NCBI RefSeq assembly: GCF_037975245.1
Contig: NC_092569.1
Coordinates: forward strand, 35,933,168 to 35,997,167
DNA length: 64,000 nt
Source: Apostichopus japonicus
Taxonomy: Eukaryota > Echinodermata > Holothuroidea > Aspidochirotida > Stichopodidae
Direction of reading: 5' to 3'
Shown: one piece after another, positions 37,801-48,600 of the stretch
Layout: each line of letters opens with the position of its first letter
Numbering within the stretch: the first letter of the stretch is position 1
Notes under the pieces: generated by a model
The model's input: the letters and a program-made list of their open reading frames with translations, nothing else
Database searches by the model: none
What the model was told of the DNA's origin: nothing
Translations under genes and position numbers: made by a program

Positions 37801-38636
37801 GTTGCTTTGCTGAGACAATACTGACAATCTTTTACCAATGTAAATTTATGTCCGTACTTATTGGGAGTGTATATGAAATAAAAAGACCAATATCAACATA
37901 AGAAATGAAAAGTCATGAAAGTTTTTAGCTAGGTAACCCATTCCTTTTTCAGTTTTAAACTAGCCACCCTCAAAGCATTTATCATGTCTGAAGACAGGTC
38001 TATTGTCTGAGGAAAGATCTATTGTATGACAACAGGTCTATTGTCTGAGGATATATCTATTGTCTTAGGAGAGGTCTGAGGACAGGTCAATTGTCTTAGA
38101 ACAGGTCTATTGTATGAGGATATCTCTATTGTCTAAGGCCAGGTCAAAGGTCAGGTCTATTATCTGAGAACACATCAAATGTTCTGATATTCCGATATTT
38201 TTATTTATTTTATATATATATATTTATATATTTATTTATATATATTTATCTATATTTATTCCGATATTTTATAAAGTTATGCTGAGATGTATAACATAGT
38301 TTTGGCCTTGTAGAATTCAAAACCTCTGGACAATTTCCTCATTGTCTAGGACTGGTGTATCGTCTGAGAACAGGTGTATTGTTTAATTTAGTCCTCCTCA
38401 GTATCTGAGAAGAAGTTGGGATGGTGAGAACTTACAACAAAGTAATCAATCTTCCGTTTGAAGTGCAGATGACCTTAAATAATGTACCTGTGTGTTTATC
38501 CTTTCAGAGTCCAGATAACCCAGAATCATGGTTGTTCAGCTCAGATACAAATCAGTTGGATTCTCAGAAACTTGTCAGCGACAAGACAAACACGCAAGAA
38601 AGTACTAGAGGACAGGAAACAACTGGGAATAACTAA
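15994..38636 (+). CDS. NIPA-like magnesium transporter (NIPAL2/3 type), complete
   Basis: Fourteen coding exons give 467 residues: 15994-16068, 16847-16864, 20805-20873, 27666-27933, 28948-29007, 29727-29779, 31097-31165, 31903-32008, 33577-33712, 34659-34747, 35336-35399, 36259-36365, 37060-37220 and 38508-38636 (1,404 nt, all phases agree). The protein starts at ATG 15994. It has about nine hydrophobic segments: IIIGACLAIGGNLLISIAM, LWWLGITLMLIGEVGNF, GPASVVAPLGTTTVVANAYI, VIGTYIIIVGAFLIITF, LAWPFIVYFITECVLF, SLTIISAKAVAGM, YPMFYFMLLILVFTGV, FVFFTLSAILAG and CFGCFCSFLGVYLI. These follow the order of human NIPAL3, including the KAVAGM motif. NIPA proteins are membrane Mg2+ transporters of the DMT superfamily. 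Unusual: an acidic insertion of about 50 residues after segment 1 and a long hydrophilic tail encoded by the last two exons. An AATAAA at 38734 probably ends the mRNA. Which NIPAL paralogue it is remains undecided. Confidence 0.92.
16130..16630. repeat. 28-bp palindrome-bearing minisatellite beside the first NIPAL coding exon
   Basis: About eight units of CACACAGTACTGTGTATGGT + ATGCTATG at 16140-16360, then unrelated sequence with (AAT)n, then three to four more units at 16500-16625. Each unit contains the palindrome ACACAGTACTGTGT. Because 28 is not a multiple of three, all three frames show repeated peptides; none is a gene. The array starts about 70 bp after the donor at 16069. Confidence 0.93.
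16847..16864 (+). CDS. 18-nt micro-exon of the NIPAL gene
   Basis: TTTTTCAG is followed by GACGATGAACAGCTCACT and the donor GTGAGT. It encodes DDEQLT in phase 0 between the N-terminal exon and the first membrane-segment exon. Phase and strong flanking signals support it; skipping would also keep the frame. Confidence 0.7.
17050..17640. repeat. 64-bp minisatellite in NIPAL intron
   Basis: About nine copies of a 64-bp unit containing CTAACCATGAAACAAGTACA, TAATAATCAACTTAGAACTC and AACATGTACAGTGT; unit starts at about 17086, 17150 and onwards. Copies alternate between TTAT and TCATC variants, suggesting duplication of larger blocks. Confidence 0.93.
22263..22320. repeat. Perfect 58-bp palindrome
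   Basis: From TTATAGATTTGACTTTATAA to its exact reverse complement, centred between 22291 and 22292 (AACGTT) with no spacer. Pairing stops at 22262/22321. It lies in the 6.8-kb NIPAL intron with no gene nearby. It could be a fold-back element remnant, a cruciform-forming site or an assembly fold-back artefact. Confidence 0.97.
22430..22680. repeat. About 104-bp unit duplicated in tandem in NIPAL intron
   Basis: The segment containing GTCCTAGAAGTCATTA, CCTCAGT, GGTAAGAGAATGGGGTACTT and GGGGCTCT appears at about 22429-22535 and 22534-22620, with a third, partial copy beginning CTAGTCATAGAACTCCAAC. Confidence 0.8.
22952..23206. mobile_element. MITE-like element, family A, copy 3 (uninterrupted)
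   Basis: Starts CTTAAAGGTATGCTGTATTG and ends ATAATTTAGGGCC ... GACTACTTTTAAA, an imperfect inverted repeat. It is the same family as 1509-1746 (opposite orientation) and 12345-12863, and it shows what the latter looked like before the LINE insertion. Confidence 0.75.
24920..25185. mobile_element. Degenerate inverted-repeat element related to family A (family C)
   Basis: CCCCCAAATATGCTAGAAAG and TGGTCACC near the left end; AATTTGGGGCTAATATTGATGACCTTT at the right end. A second copy with the same ends lies at 47108-47375. Fragments resembling the left half occur near 19240-19320 and 33925-33990. Confidence 0.55.
28392..28650 (-). mobile_element. tRNA-derived SINE, copy 1 (reverse orientation)
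   Basis: Read on the minus strand, it contains a Pol III B-box-like GAGTTCGAGTC preceded by AATCATAAGGTC, then ATTAATGTATGTCGTCCAG, then a body ending GTTCCTGCTTGCAGGAG, and a CATACA-rich tail. It matches the copies at 48371-48612 and 50563-50808. The A-box end is poorly preserved here, with a duplicated ATAAGGTC motif. Confidence 0.75.
30150..30985. repeat. 40-bp G-rich minisatellite, about 20 copies, in NIPAL intron
   Basis: Unit GGGGTAAAGGCAGGACTCAT plus GGGGGTGCACACTACCCCT, 39-41 bp. Each junction forms an inverted repeat TACCCC-T-GGGGGTA. The plus strand (sense for NIPAL) carries two runs of four to five G per unit. Variation in G-run length shifts the frame; the peptides on both strands are artefacts. 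Confidence 0.97.
31310..31492. repeat. 24-bp minisatellite in NIPAL intron
   Basis: About seven copies of CGTTACTTAGTTTTATAATA + ATTT, alternating with a TCATAATAT variant. The unit is a multiple of three, so long open frames exist on both strands without meaning. Confidence 0.92.
32028..32290 (-). mobile_element. Probable LINE/SINE 3' end, reverse orientation
   Basis: Read on the minus strand it ends in AATAAAATAAAATAAAATC after CCCTTTGGAAATAAGC and about 200 bp of non-coding sequence, like retroelement 3' tails. It starts only about 20 bp after the donor at 32009 of a NIPAL coding exon. Family not identified. Confidence 0.45.
33080..33370. repeat. 21-bp minisatellite in NIPAL intron
   Basis: About thirteen copies of CAAAATGGGCAAAATTCTAT + G with variants (CAGAATGGGC, GATGCTATG), 200 bp before the exon at 33577. 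The MQNGQ-type peptides are repeat artefacts. Confidence 0.93.
34884..35200. repeat. About 160-bp imperfect tandem duplication in NIPAL intron
   Basis: GATAGTAGCCAGATAGTAC, CAACAATAATTACA, GGTAACCAGTAAATTAGTC and AACTATCCAGATTCT occur in order at 34884-35030 and, diverged, at 35049-35200. Confidence 0.8.
35890..36250. repeat. TTGATTGATTGG / TTTATTGACTAG repeat tract
   Basis: Irregular repeats of TTGATTGATTGGTTTATTGA and CTAGTTGATTG directly before the NIPAL exon at 36259; it also surrounds the duplicated exon start at 36169-36218. Confidence 0.9.
36169..36218 (+). pseudogene. Partial duplicate of a NIPAL exon start with its acceptor
   Basis: TTTTTCTTCAG followed by CTGCTTCTGTTCCTTTCACA, GAGTGTATCTC closely copies TTTACTTCAG plus CTGCTTCTGTTCCTTCCTTG, GAGTGTATCTC of the real exon at 36259. 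The copy breaks off into the TTGATT repeat, so it is an exon fragment with an intact-looking acceptor, 90 bp upstream. Confidence 0.85.
37311..38345. repeat. Direct repeats of about 150 bp in the last NIPAL intron
   Basis: A T-rich ATTTATTTATT run followed by ATAAAGTTATGCTGAGA, CTTATAACATA, TTGGCCTTGTAGAATTCAA and ACCTCTGGACAAT is found at about 37311-37460 and again at about 38178-38345. Between them, 37985-38165 carries short irregular AGGTCTATTGTCTGAGGA repeats. Confidence 0.82.
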
Positions 38637-41600
38637 CCATCAACTAATTCAGTTTGGAAATTTATTAATTCATATTCAGAGATTAATTTAAAAGGTTTAG
38701 CAGAAAGTATTCAGAAGAGATTAATATAATAGAAATAAAAGTTTTCCTTATGAGTTTGCTTGGCTCCCTTTTAGGGACGTGGACACCCACCAAGCAGCAT
38801 TCCAAGATTAAAATATTGCAAAAAGAAAGAACTATGTATGGCACCTCTTTCCTAAGAGTAGCTTTTGTGCTTCTTCCACATTTTTAGATTTGTCCAGACA
38901 TCATTCCATGTAGCCTGATAAGATCAAGTTGTATTCTCATTGTATCTATGCTTTCTCCTTAACAGAAGAAAACTTTAGAGGGAACATTTATTTTTAGCCC
39001 CTGAAAAGGGAACCTTAACCTGGCTACCCTGGTTTAACTTGCATACAATTTCTTCCTGCCATCTTGCAGATATTGCTAGTTCAAATTGCCACGTTTCGTA
39101 CCAAACGAAAGGAAATCCACAGCATGCTGTTGTGATTTCATAAATTCACATTAACAAAACCTGTTGATTACCGTTATCATTCTCACTGTTTGTTTTATTT
39201 GTTAACTGGTTTTATAAAGCTTATACTATGTCAACCAACTCATTTGTGATTCTTTTCTGAAATATGAGTAGAAAATTTAATTCAAAGTTTGAAGGAGACA
39301 AAGTTGTAGTTAACCTACCACTTCTATGCTTCAAGTTCCCATCAGAAGTAAAACAAATTAACTTCAAATATCCCCAAAGTGGCATGGTAGGATTTGAATA
39401 AACATACATTGTCAGGATGCTAAATGATATTTCTGTTTACATGTCAACAATGACCTTACTTACTTCTGAGGTATCCTTCCTAATCGAAGAAATATTGAAA
39501 CAGTAAAAGCGTGTAGTCGTATATATTTTCATAGCATAAAGATTTCAAACCCCTAAACTGCTCAATTTGGGGATGTTTTAACTTGAGGAGTATTCCAGTC
39601 AACTGTACAAAATTGTGAACTTGATTTACTTTTGTGGGGAAAAAAATGGATTTGTGAAATTGTTTAAATGTGCATCATCTAGTGCAAAATTGTTACATAA
39701 TTGTTATGTTTTTTCCTTATTTTTAAATAGATATATGAAATAAAAATAATAAGCTTTGATTCAGAACACCATAATGCTTACAGCATTCATGTTTATGCAA
39801 ATGTCAACATAGCAATTTTATTCTTGTATATCTCCTATTTATTTATTTGTGGTGTAGAAAATTATCTGTTTATTATTTTTAGTAGCATACATATGTTTCA
39901 AGTTTTGCATGAAATGTTTGTCTCTATGATTTTTAATATGAAGTATAGTTGTAAGATTATTAAAAAAAGGGGTTTAAATGAAACCGAGCAATGTATTAAA
40001 CAGTCTGTAAACTGACTTAATTATAAGATTAAATACTAGTTCAGGAATGGTTATGCAAATTGGTATAAAAAAGTTTGGGTATTGACATAATTCAAAAATC
40101 TTTGATTAACTAAGAGTTGCATCAGAAACATGTTTGATTTGCCTTTTTGCCTATTTTCAAGAGTTTTATGGGAGATATTTTTGGCAGTCAGTATCACCAG
40201 TTGCAGCATTAGGTAGAACAGTAGGTTAAAATCAACACAAGGCTACTTTATTAACATCGAGAAAAGAATATGTCGCCCTTTCTGTTGATTGAAGCAGTTT
40301 TTATTTGTTGTTTGTTTTCATAACTGATGAAATATAACAATATATCTTTTTGTACTCTTTTGACTGTTGATAGATATTATAGTGTTCATTTTTTCTGTCT
40401 TCTATTGTTATATACTTTAATATTAGAATTTCATATATTCATTTATGAATTTCATGTTTTGTATTGTTTTTAGTTGAGGCTGTTGGTAAGAGTTATTCAT
40501 ATGTAGTATTCCCTCAGTTGAGATCATTAACCCCAGTCATAACCATTCCTATTGTTTAGTCATTAGTAACTGTTGATAATCTTCCAGTGGTCACCATGGT
40601 GATGGCCCATGACCTACAGTAACACAGTACTTTAGAGTTGTAAAATTTTTAAGCTACATCAGTGTGCAATGTTCTGAAAGTTCTTTCAACTCACCTGTTT
40701 AGAGAAATTTTAATATATAAAATTTTACAGACATAATTAATAAGATGGTATAATTAAATTAAAAATAAATATGTAACTTAAAAACATGTTATGATGTTAC
40801 AACATGAATAGATCTATCAGATGAATATTACCAGTAACCTTTCTGAGTTCAAAGGGCAAATGAAACTAGGATCAGAATTTATATCACTCATAGTCATGTG
40901 ATCACCATTCAGTTTTATTTTATTTTTTTTGCCTTTCTTTCTTCCATTAGCTTATCCATCATGTGTTCATTTTTTTCAGCCAAGTAAATCAGATATCTGA
41001 CTTCAATGGTTTTGTTATTTTCAGGTCTATTCTTATTTTACTCATTGGTTGGTTACCAAGTTATTTCTGGTGAAGGGCCATTGATTGACTTTATCACACA
41101 TGTTATCAAGATTAATTAATCTTGTTGTGATATATTTATTTCCTTGATCATTTCATCACTGTGTAATAAGGGATTCCAAACATGAGGACATGTCTCATAT
41201 AGCCTTACACCCCTTGAATATTTTCCCTTACCCCTAATGATCCCCATTACAACAACTCAGAAGAAGTGACCTCACCATGTGTGTTGTTTCATCAATTCTT
41301 GATTGTATATCGCTTTGCAGAACTATCCACGTGATGTGTTTATAAAATAATTAGTGCTTTTGTTATGAATGTCGCTTTACAAACAGTCAAGTGTTTATGT
41401 GACTACATAGTAATAGAAGTTCAACTTTATTTTAAACAAAGCATGTTTGGTAAGCTTTTCTGAAAGACACAACCCATGTTCTGACATGATAGTTGTTAAA
41501 CATTGTATTTTTATTCTGATAAAGTTTCACTGCATTTCTGTCATCAATTCTTTGGAACAATTACATAAACAGCTCTCATTTTAATGCATGCTCTGATGTA

Positions 41601-43891
41601 CTTAATGGTGTTTTGACAATAAATGTGAGAAAGCTTCCTTCATATGGTTCTTCATATTTTCTTTATAATTGATTATCGAATCTCTGATCTTTTCTGGTTC
41701 TCACATAATGCTTGGACACATTTAGGTCACTTGCTCTACATTAGTCAGATAGTTATTTGTAAATTTGAGCAAATTATATGGCACGGAATGACAAAGCCAA
41801 TTGGCTTTGTGGTTGATTTATCAGATATAAATACAGAACCATCCAACAATATAGTTTACGACATGATACCAAAATGAAAAAGAATAATGAAAGCTGGTTT
41901 CAGTTTGATAAAGTTTCTATTTTGGTTTTTCTTGAGAGCAGAACAATTTCATGATTTTGTAGCTAATATTTTGCATTGCTGTTTTGCTAGATGGAAAGTC
42001 AGTGATCCTTATTAATATCCATGCAAGAGTTTCAAATTCCTAAATATAGTTATGTCACTCTTAGACTGTATACAATTAGTCTGGATAGCAAAACACAGTT
42101 AAATAGTTGGCATAGAATATAAAGAAACTGGCAACACCAAAACTTTCAGGGAGGCAGTTTGGTAAGAAAAGAACTTTAGAATACACCAGTCTAGTATGAT
42201 ACATAATTATGACTATTTCTTCTCACATTGCTTTATTGGGTAAAAAAGAACTTCAGAGGTAAGTGTTATACTTAAATAGTTTGCATGGTATTTGCTATAG
42301 AACAGGTGTATCCACAGATGAATCTTGCATTTCCTACTCTTGCATCCCCTCTCCTCCTACCATACTCTTGCATCCCCTCCACACTCTCATTTTCTCTGCT
42401 CTAACACCCACATTAATGTTAATATCATTTTTTCCTACCATGTCACCTTGGTTTATAGTACTATAGAGAGAGTGTTGGCTATTTAGTTTATAACTTTAAT
42501 AGCAAATACAGACGGTTGAAAATATTAGAGAGATGCTCTTAATTGTGAGATTCAAAATCCTTTCCGATTCCACTTTCCTGATGAGAATAAAACTCCACAT
42601 TGAAAAATATCTTTATAATTGAATGTAACAATAAATGATAACCATTGTATTAAACATCTCTGTCTTGAATTTGTGAACTGCATAACAAAACAATCATAGC
42701 AAAACGAAATAACATGCTTAACAGTCATTTTGAGTAAAGTAATGCCCACTCACTGAGTTGACCTGACCAGGTCAAAGTGACCATATCAGTAATCTGGAGA
42801 ACGCATTTAAAGCCAGCTCATGTGAATAAATCCTTCTCTCCTTTTATAAAACTTCTCTCAGATCCTTCTCCCATACCCTTGAAGATGTCATCTGCGAGAG
42901 ATGCTCATAATTCTGATCTCTTCTTGGTCATTGAAGTTACTGAGAAGTAGCACCCCATTAAAATTCTTTTCACTGTTCCTTCTTCAGTTAACACTTATCA
43001 AGATGTCTCAGGATTTGACTTCATTCTTGTCAATATTTCCTGCCTCTCTTCTGCAGAGGGGAGTGCTGGAGAGATACCTTGATGTCGACGTTCCCTTTGG
43101 ATTTTACTCTTGAAAGCAAATTGAGAAAAAAAATGAGTTCTCCTCTGACAAGAAGTGTACAACTATAATTGTGATATTCATCGTAAGCAACAACAACAAA
43201 TACCTCCCTGTGACTGCAACAGGAAAGAGAGGACAGCATGCAAGTTTTGTTACAAAAGACTCCAGTCCACAAGGAAGAAAATGTCTAGACAAGTTGATTA
43301 TTATTTTCTTATCAATGTGTTCAACATCTAACCTGGCTGTAAAAGTTGATTCTGTTAATATACAGTAGGCCTGTATTATGAATGGCTACAGTAGGAATAT
43401 TTATATTGTGTTGCTCTGGTCTCTAAACAGCGACACTGGTCGTGTAACAAGGTCTCATATAAAATTGACTAAAATTTAGGAACTCTTATTTATTTAGTTA
43501 TGTAAAATACTCCAACCACTGACAATTTATGTTATTTCAGTCCACGAATGTTCTGTATTAAACTAGAAAATGATCACATCACATGTACGTATTTTCAGAT
43601 ATCAATTCTCAACGCTGAGCCCAATATTGGCAAACTTTAAAGCTTACTGTACCTCAATCTATCACCAATGCATAGAATGTTTCACTTCCAGTAACTTTCA
43701 AAATGTAATCTTTAGCCTGTCTTCAGAATCAACTCACCCAAAACTTTTGGCAATTCCTGTAATTGGCAAAGGTACCTTCACACCTCTTCCTGTCAAAGTT
43801 GTGTTTATGTAGACACTGGTAAGATGCATCGGCCTCCTGTGATTGAAATATATAAACTCAGATGTATTTGAGGTATGCAGCTGTATTCTGC

Positions 43892-44066
43892 CAAGGGACG
43901 AAATAACTGGGTTCGCATAGCAATTTGCTACCCAAGAATTGCCAGTTGCTAATCAATATTACTTTTGATTAGCAAAAGATGCAGTACCTGCTAATGCTAA
44001 TTGCTATTTCCAAGAATTGTCGAGCAATTATTGCTAATCAATTCTCTAAAACTATTTCGTCCCTTG
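43892..44066. mobile_element. 175-bp MITE with 14-bp perfect TIRs
   Basis: Ends CAAGGGACGAAATA and its exact inverse at 44053-44066. Flanked by TCTGC on both sides (43887-43891 and 44067-44071), a candidate 5-bp target duplication. The interior is built of alternating TTGCTAATCA / GATTAGCAA inverted motifs. No coding capacity; superfamily not assigned. Confidence 0.8.
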
Positions 44067-44337
44067 TCTGCATAGTTTAATTACCAAGTTCCAATAGGGC
44101 ACTAGGCTACCCTTCTCTGTGCAAGCAGAGTGTAGAAATGAAATAAGCCTATATCACCACAGTCACATATAAGAAGGAGAAAGTTAGTAGCTCACTGTAA
44201 ACATTCACACAAAATCCTTTCTTTAGAGAGTTGTGTAAGAAGTGGCTTGTAAATAGTCTAGTGTGCATTTGGGATTGAGATTTCTGTTCATTTTATTTTC
44301 ATTTTTTTTTTCATTTTAAAATGGAACATTTTGTGAA

Positions 44338-45128
44338 TGTTGTGGCTATTCGCACGAACGTAATCGTGCGAAAAACATTGACTATTAGCACGCATGTAAC
44401 TTGACCAATGAGCGCTTGTGGTTGATGTATCCAATGAACTGTACTGATATGTGCTGGCCGGGAGAGATGAACAGGAAATCGATGGACATGCAATAACACA
44501 GCAGTGCAGGACAATGGAACAGGAATTTGATAACTATGGGGATTTCCAGGGTTATGTTCAAAGGATATGGATACTTTTTCAATTTTTGTAATAAAGGATT
44601 CCAAAACCGTTGAAGCAGCAAACAAGCGACTAGATGAATTAAATTCATCATATTCCTTATGCATTTTAAGAAAGTTTTGCAACAAATCTTTTCTGAAATA
44701 TTCCAACAAAATCTTTAATTATTTCTCTGAATTTTCCCAGAATTGATCACATCTTTGATTTCTCTCATATTTTACAGATTTTGAAAAAGATAACCTTTTT
44801 TTTGAGAATCAGCAAATTTTCATCGACCAAAATCTTCAGGGGGGGACGAAGGGGGGGGGGGAAATCGACCGTGCACACCCAACACTGTGGTTGGGGCCAT
44901 GGTTTACCTTCCCAGCCTACTCAGTGCTTTTCTAATCACTACAAGCTAACATGCCTACTTATACCACATACACGTTCGTGCGAATAACAATCCTTACTGG
45001 CACGCCTTCGTGTGTAAAGTCACTGTCTATAAGCACGAGCATGTTCGTGTGAATATCGATGCTTATTGGTACGTCAACGTAACAATAACGGTTGTTATTG
45101 GCACGTGCACGTGCCAATAGACACGACC
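44338..45128. mobile_element. 791-bp TIR element with 9-bp flanking duplication (Mutator-like candidate)
   Basis: TTTTGTGAA occurs at 44329-44337 and 45129-45137, exactly flanking ends that are inverted repeats (left TGTTGTGGCTATTCGCACG; right, inverted, GGTCGTGTCTATTGGCACG; 15 of 19 identical). The subterminal regions carry repeated TATTNGCACG...ACGT motifs: two at the left and about five at the right. Among the latter is the 24-bp perfect palindrome at 45097-45120, centred on GTGCAC with a CACGTG in each arm. A 9-bp duplication fits Mutator-like elements. No transposase, so non-autonomous. Confidence 0.65.
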
Positions 45129-45650
45129 TTTTGTGAAAGTGCATGCACTGTTTTCCAAGATTAAGAGTGTACCAAATTTGGTAAACTTTAGGTTATAGAC
45201 CTAACATAGGCTAGATAATACTGTTTGACCTTTCATCGTCCTTTGCTGCAATTATTTAGAGCTAACAACAGTTACAGTAGATTCTAGACGAAGGGATTTC
45301 ACATTGAATTTCTGTTCGTCTTCATTATAGGTCAGTATGGCAGTCCTGGTAGGCCTACATAATTACCATTTTACATGGATTATTATCTGTATCTGTCCAT
45401 CTCTTGAGCTTTGTCGGCGGGTTAGAAGGCTTCGGAGGGGCATTCTCATCCTTTCTGAACAATGACATTTTCAAGCAGAGAATTATTTTTCATTTGTTCA
45501 GATTGACTCGAAGACTTGACCTTCGAAGCAGTGCTGGTATTGGATAACCGTCTTCGCATTTCGTGTAACTAGTTCAGCTACTACCAATAAGTTGCAAGTG
45601 GCTGCAGAGCATTGTTATAACTTCTATTCTTTGGATACTCCAACATAAAT

Positions 45651-45664
45651 GCGTCCATGGTAAC
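45651..45664 (+). promoter_or_regulatory. RFX X-box-like motif
   Basis: GCGTCCATGGTAAC resembles the consensus X-box GTTGCCATGGTAAC: the right half-site is exact and the left half diverges at three positions. RFX factors bind such sites in promoters of ciliary genes. It ends 8 bases before the ATG of the C8orf74-like gene, a predicted axonemal protein. Confidence 0.55.
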
Positions 45665-45672
45665 GTGACAAA

Positions 45673-48600
45673 ATGGCAGCCTCCTGCAAGTCGATACGAA
45701 ACGGAGTGCTCGAACTCTTAAACATTGAGAAAGTAGCTGTAAATAATAAGGTAGAATAAATTTTAAAATATCAGATTAGAGAGCCACACTAGGCTAGGAC
45801 TAAAATAGCTTAAACATGTTTCTTTGGCGTTATGCATTTGTGATAGCCTATGGATTAACAAGAACCATTCCTTTCAAAATCAGAATATATATAGGCTAGG
45901 CCTAGGCCACCTACTGTACATGTAGGCTAGGGCGGGCCTATATCATATGGTTGGCCATAGCCTGGATATCCCATTAACTCCTATGAGCTAGAAGTGACAC
46001 TCCAGTAATTCTTTGACTGGCCTAATGGCCATATAAAACTTCTGTATGAGAATGTTGAGTCCTGGCACCTTTTTAAATGATTGTCCTTTCACCAAATCTA
46101 TATCCAGATTATTATCGAGTCTAAGTAAGGGCTATGCCCTACAATGTAGGCCAACACTGAACTTTGTTTACCTTAGATGTGTACCTAAAGTCATAACAGT
46201 GGACCATAACCTGTTTCCTAAATATACTCTAATGAAATTCATGAATGTTACAATTATTTTCTAAAAAAGGGAAAAGTTTCAGTTCATAATACTGTATGTC
46301 ATTTTCACTAACCTGTAACAAGTATTTCCAGATTTTTCAAAGGAATCAGAACAAAATATTTGAGTAATGGTTTTTTTCCTCATCAGTCAGTAATTACGTC
46401 ATATTTGTTCTGATATGGCATATAATTTAAGCAGAATCTCTCAACAGCTCTTTGGAATTTCATGTAGGATATGATGGATATCAGAATCTACAGTAGGATG
46501 GTGACTTCGAAGTTCGGCCACTTAAGACTTAAAACACCCCAAAACTAAATCTTCTGGTATAAATCATTTGAAAATATACTTCATATGGTGGGAGAATTTT
46601 GTTATAGTACGATACACGGCAAACTTTCTTTCCTGCAAACTGTTTTCACGTTGTTTTCCAAGAAGATTCTTCGTGATTGTGGAACTGGTATTTCTTGCTA
46701 GAGTATTGCGAAGTTCGGACATGCAACCCACAGTGTGGCGCTGGTAAAAATTGGTGGCGCTGTTGCTCTTTCAGTAATTATAACAGACTTCATAGATCTT
46801 CGTCATTTTATTGACAAATATGGAAGTAATTTCTTGCACACGGGTCATTTTGGAGAGAAAATAACTGTAGCTTCGTACTTTTTGGTGAAATTTGGCTCTT
46901 CCTGTAGGTTTTCATGGTGAAAATCGTGTATTTCTTAGGGTGCCCGAACTTTGCAGTATGGCGAACTTCGCAATACTGACTATACTTCTACCAGAATTGG
47001 TCTTCAAACTATCATACCTAGACTGCTTTATTTTGATACTGAAACTTGCAAGACAAAATTAAAACCACTTGTGAAATTTGTTCTGACTTTTCAGAAGTTG
47101 CCATAATATTAAAGGTCTTTATTAGTGCCACCAAATATGATGGAAAGTTTGGAAACACCGATAATCGTTACCCATGCTCAAATTTCAACAAGCATTTTAC
47201 CGTCAATCTGAATTAAGCCAGGTACCCAAACTGAAACATGTACTCTTCTACTTTAACAATCCTTAATGAATACTTTGGGGAATCAGAATCTTCAGGAAAA
47301 TACTTTAAAAACTTCAAGCAACTTTTAGTCAGCTAATATTTGGAGCCAACATTGATGACCTTTGATAATCAGGTATATAATGCTAATAATTAACAAAATA
47401 TAGCCTAGTTCAAAATGATGTCATGTCTTCTAACATATAATATGTTCTTGATTTTGTAACTAGAAAGAAGAAGGGAAAGCGTATCTTGCAGAATGCCTAG
47501 GGTGGGATAAAGATAAACTAGAGGATGACGGATACCTGCGGGATACAATCAAGCTTGACTATTGTTATGAAGTTATAGACTTTTGTTCAAAGAAGGGGTT
47601 TCCTTGGCATCAAATCAAGAAGATTCTCCAGTTGGCAGAGCAATTTATGGAACAGGCCACTGGTAATTATAATATAATAAGTTCACAAATTATACTTATT
47701 TTATCATTTATATTTAAATATTTAATATCTTATAAAGAAAAATTTATGTAATAATATATAATTATTTAATAATTTATTTTACAATATATGCTATAATTTA
47801 TATTATAATTTTATAATATATACTCAGTTTTATACCCAGTTGTATAATGCTCTTAATATTGCAATTAGCTGATTTGTAAATTCTATACCAAGAGTTTTCT
47901 GACATGGGGGTGGGAGAATTGAGTAGGGATGCACCGGATCCAAATTTTTGGATCCGGCCGGAACCGGATTTTGCCGGATAGTACATGAAATCCGGCCGGA
48001 TTTTATCCAGCCGGAACCGGATTTTTTCATTACACAAAAGAAAATCATTAATAAGAAGTAGAAGTATGAAACAAGGAGCAAATCTTAGGTGAGGTATATG
48101 CATATTATAAAGAAGGTGAAATTAAGACCCCATTTATGAGATTAAATATGACTTGAAGTGGTGTAATCTACATTCTTTAATAAAATAACTACAATATAAT
48201 TGTTGACAAGCTTGATACAGTATGTAAATTTGTTTGCTGGAAAAATACTGCATACTACCTATGAAGTTTGTTTTTAAACGGGAAGCTACATTTCACAAAT
48301 CTCATACTTTATACTGAATAAAAAGATTATTTAATTGTTGTAGTAACACTACTATTGTTGTAGTAACACTACTAGTGTTAGCTCAGTGGTTAACGCCGGT
48401 GCCTTTCAATCATAAGGTCCCCGGTTCGAGTCACTCCCAGATTAATGTATGTCGTCCAGTTACAAAGTTGTTGACAATTAACAATTCATAATCATGGACG
48501 TTAAAGATGAATGTAAGAGACTGACTTCGTTCAGCTTGCGGCCTTGATAAGCCAATGAGGCTTCTTCACGAGTTCCTGCTTGCAGGAGGATCTAATATAT

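Larger units (their letters stand above)
38637..45672. other. Spacer between the NIPAL and C8orf74-like genes
   Basis: No coding exon recognised in 7 kb. The first part should be NIPAL 3' UTR (AATAAA at 38734). From 39000 to 43800 I see only AT-rich unique-looking sequence. Two TIR elements lie at 43892-44066 and 44338-45128. The promoter region of the C8orf74-like gene occupies roughly the last 300 bp. The minus-strand ORFs at 44311-44709 lie inside or at the edge of the second element and show no known domain. Confidence 0.6.

Noticed and set aside
44311-44709. 132-codon minus-strand ORF
   Set aside because: Overlaps the left end of the 9-bp-duplication element and has no known domain or splice context.
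48371-48445. Functional tRNA gene
   Set aside because: A and B boxes are present, but there is no paired acceptor stem, and the same head is fused to a shared non-tRNA body in three copies, so it is a SINE.
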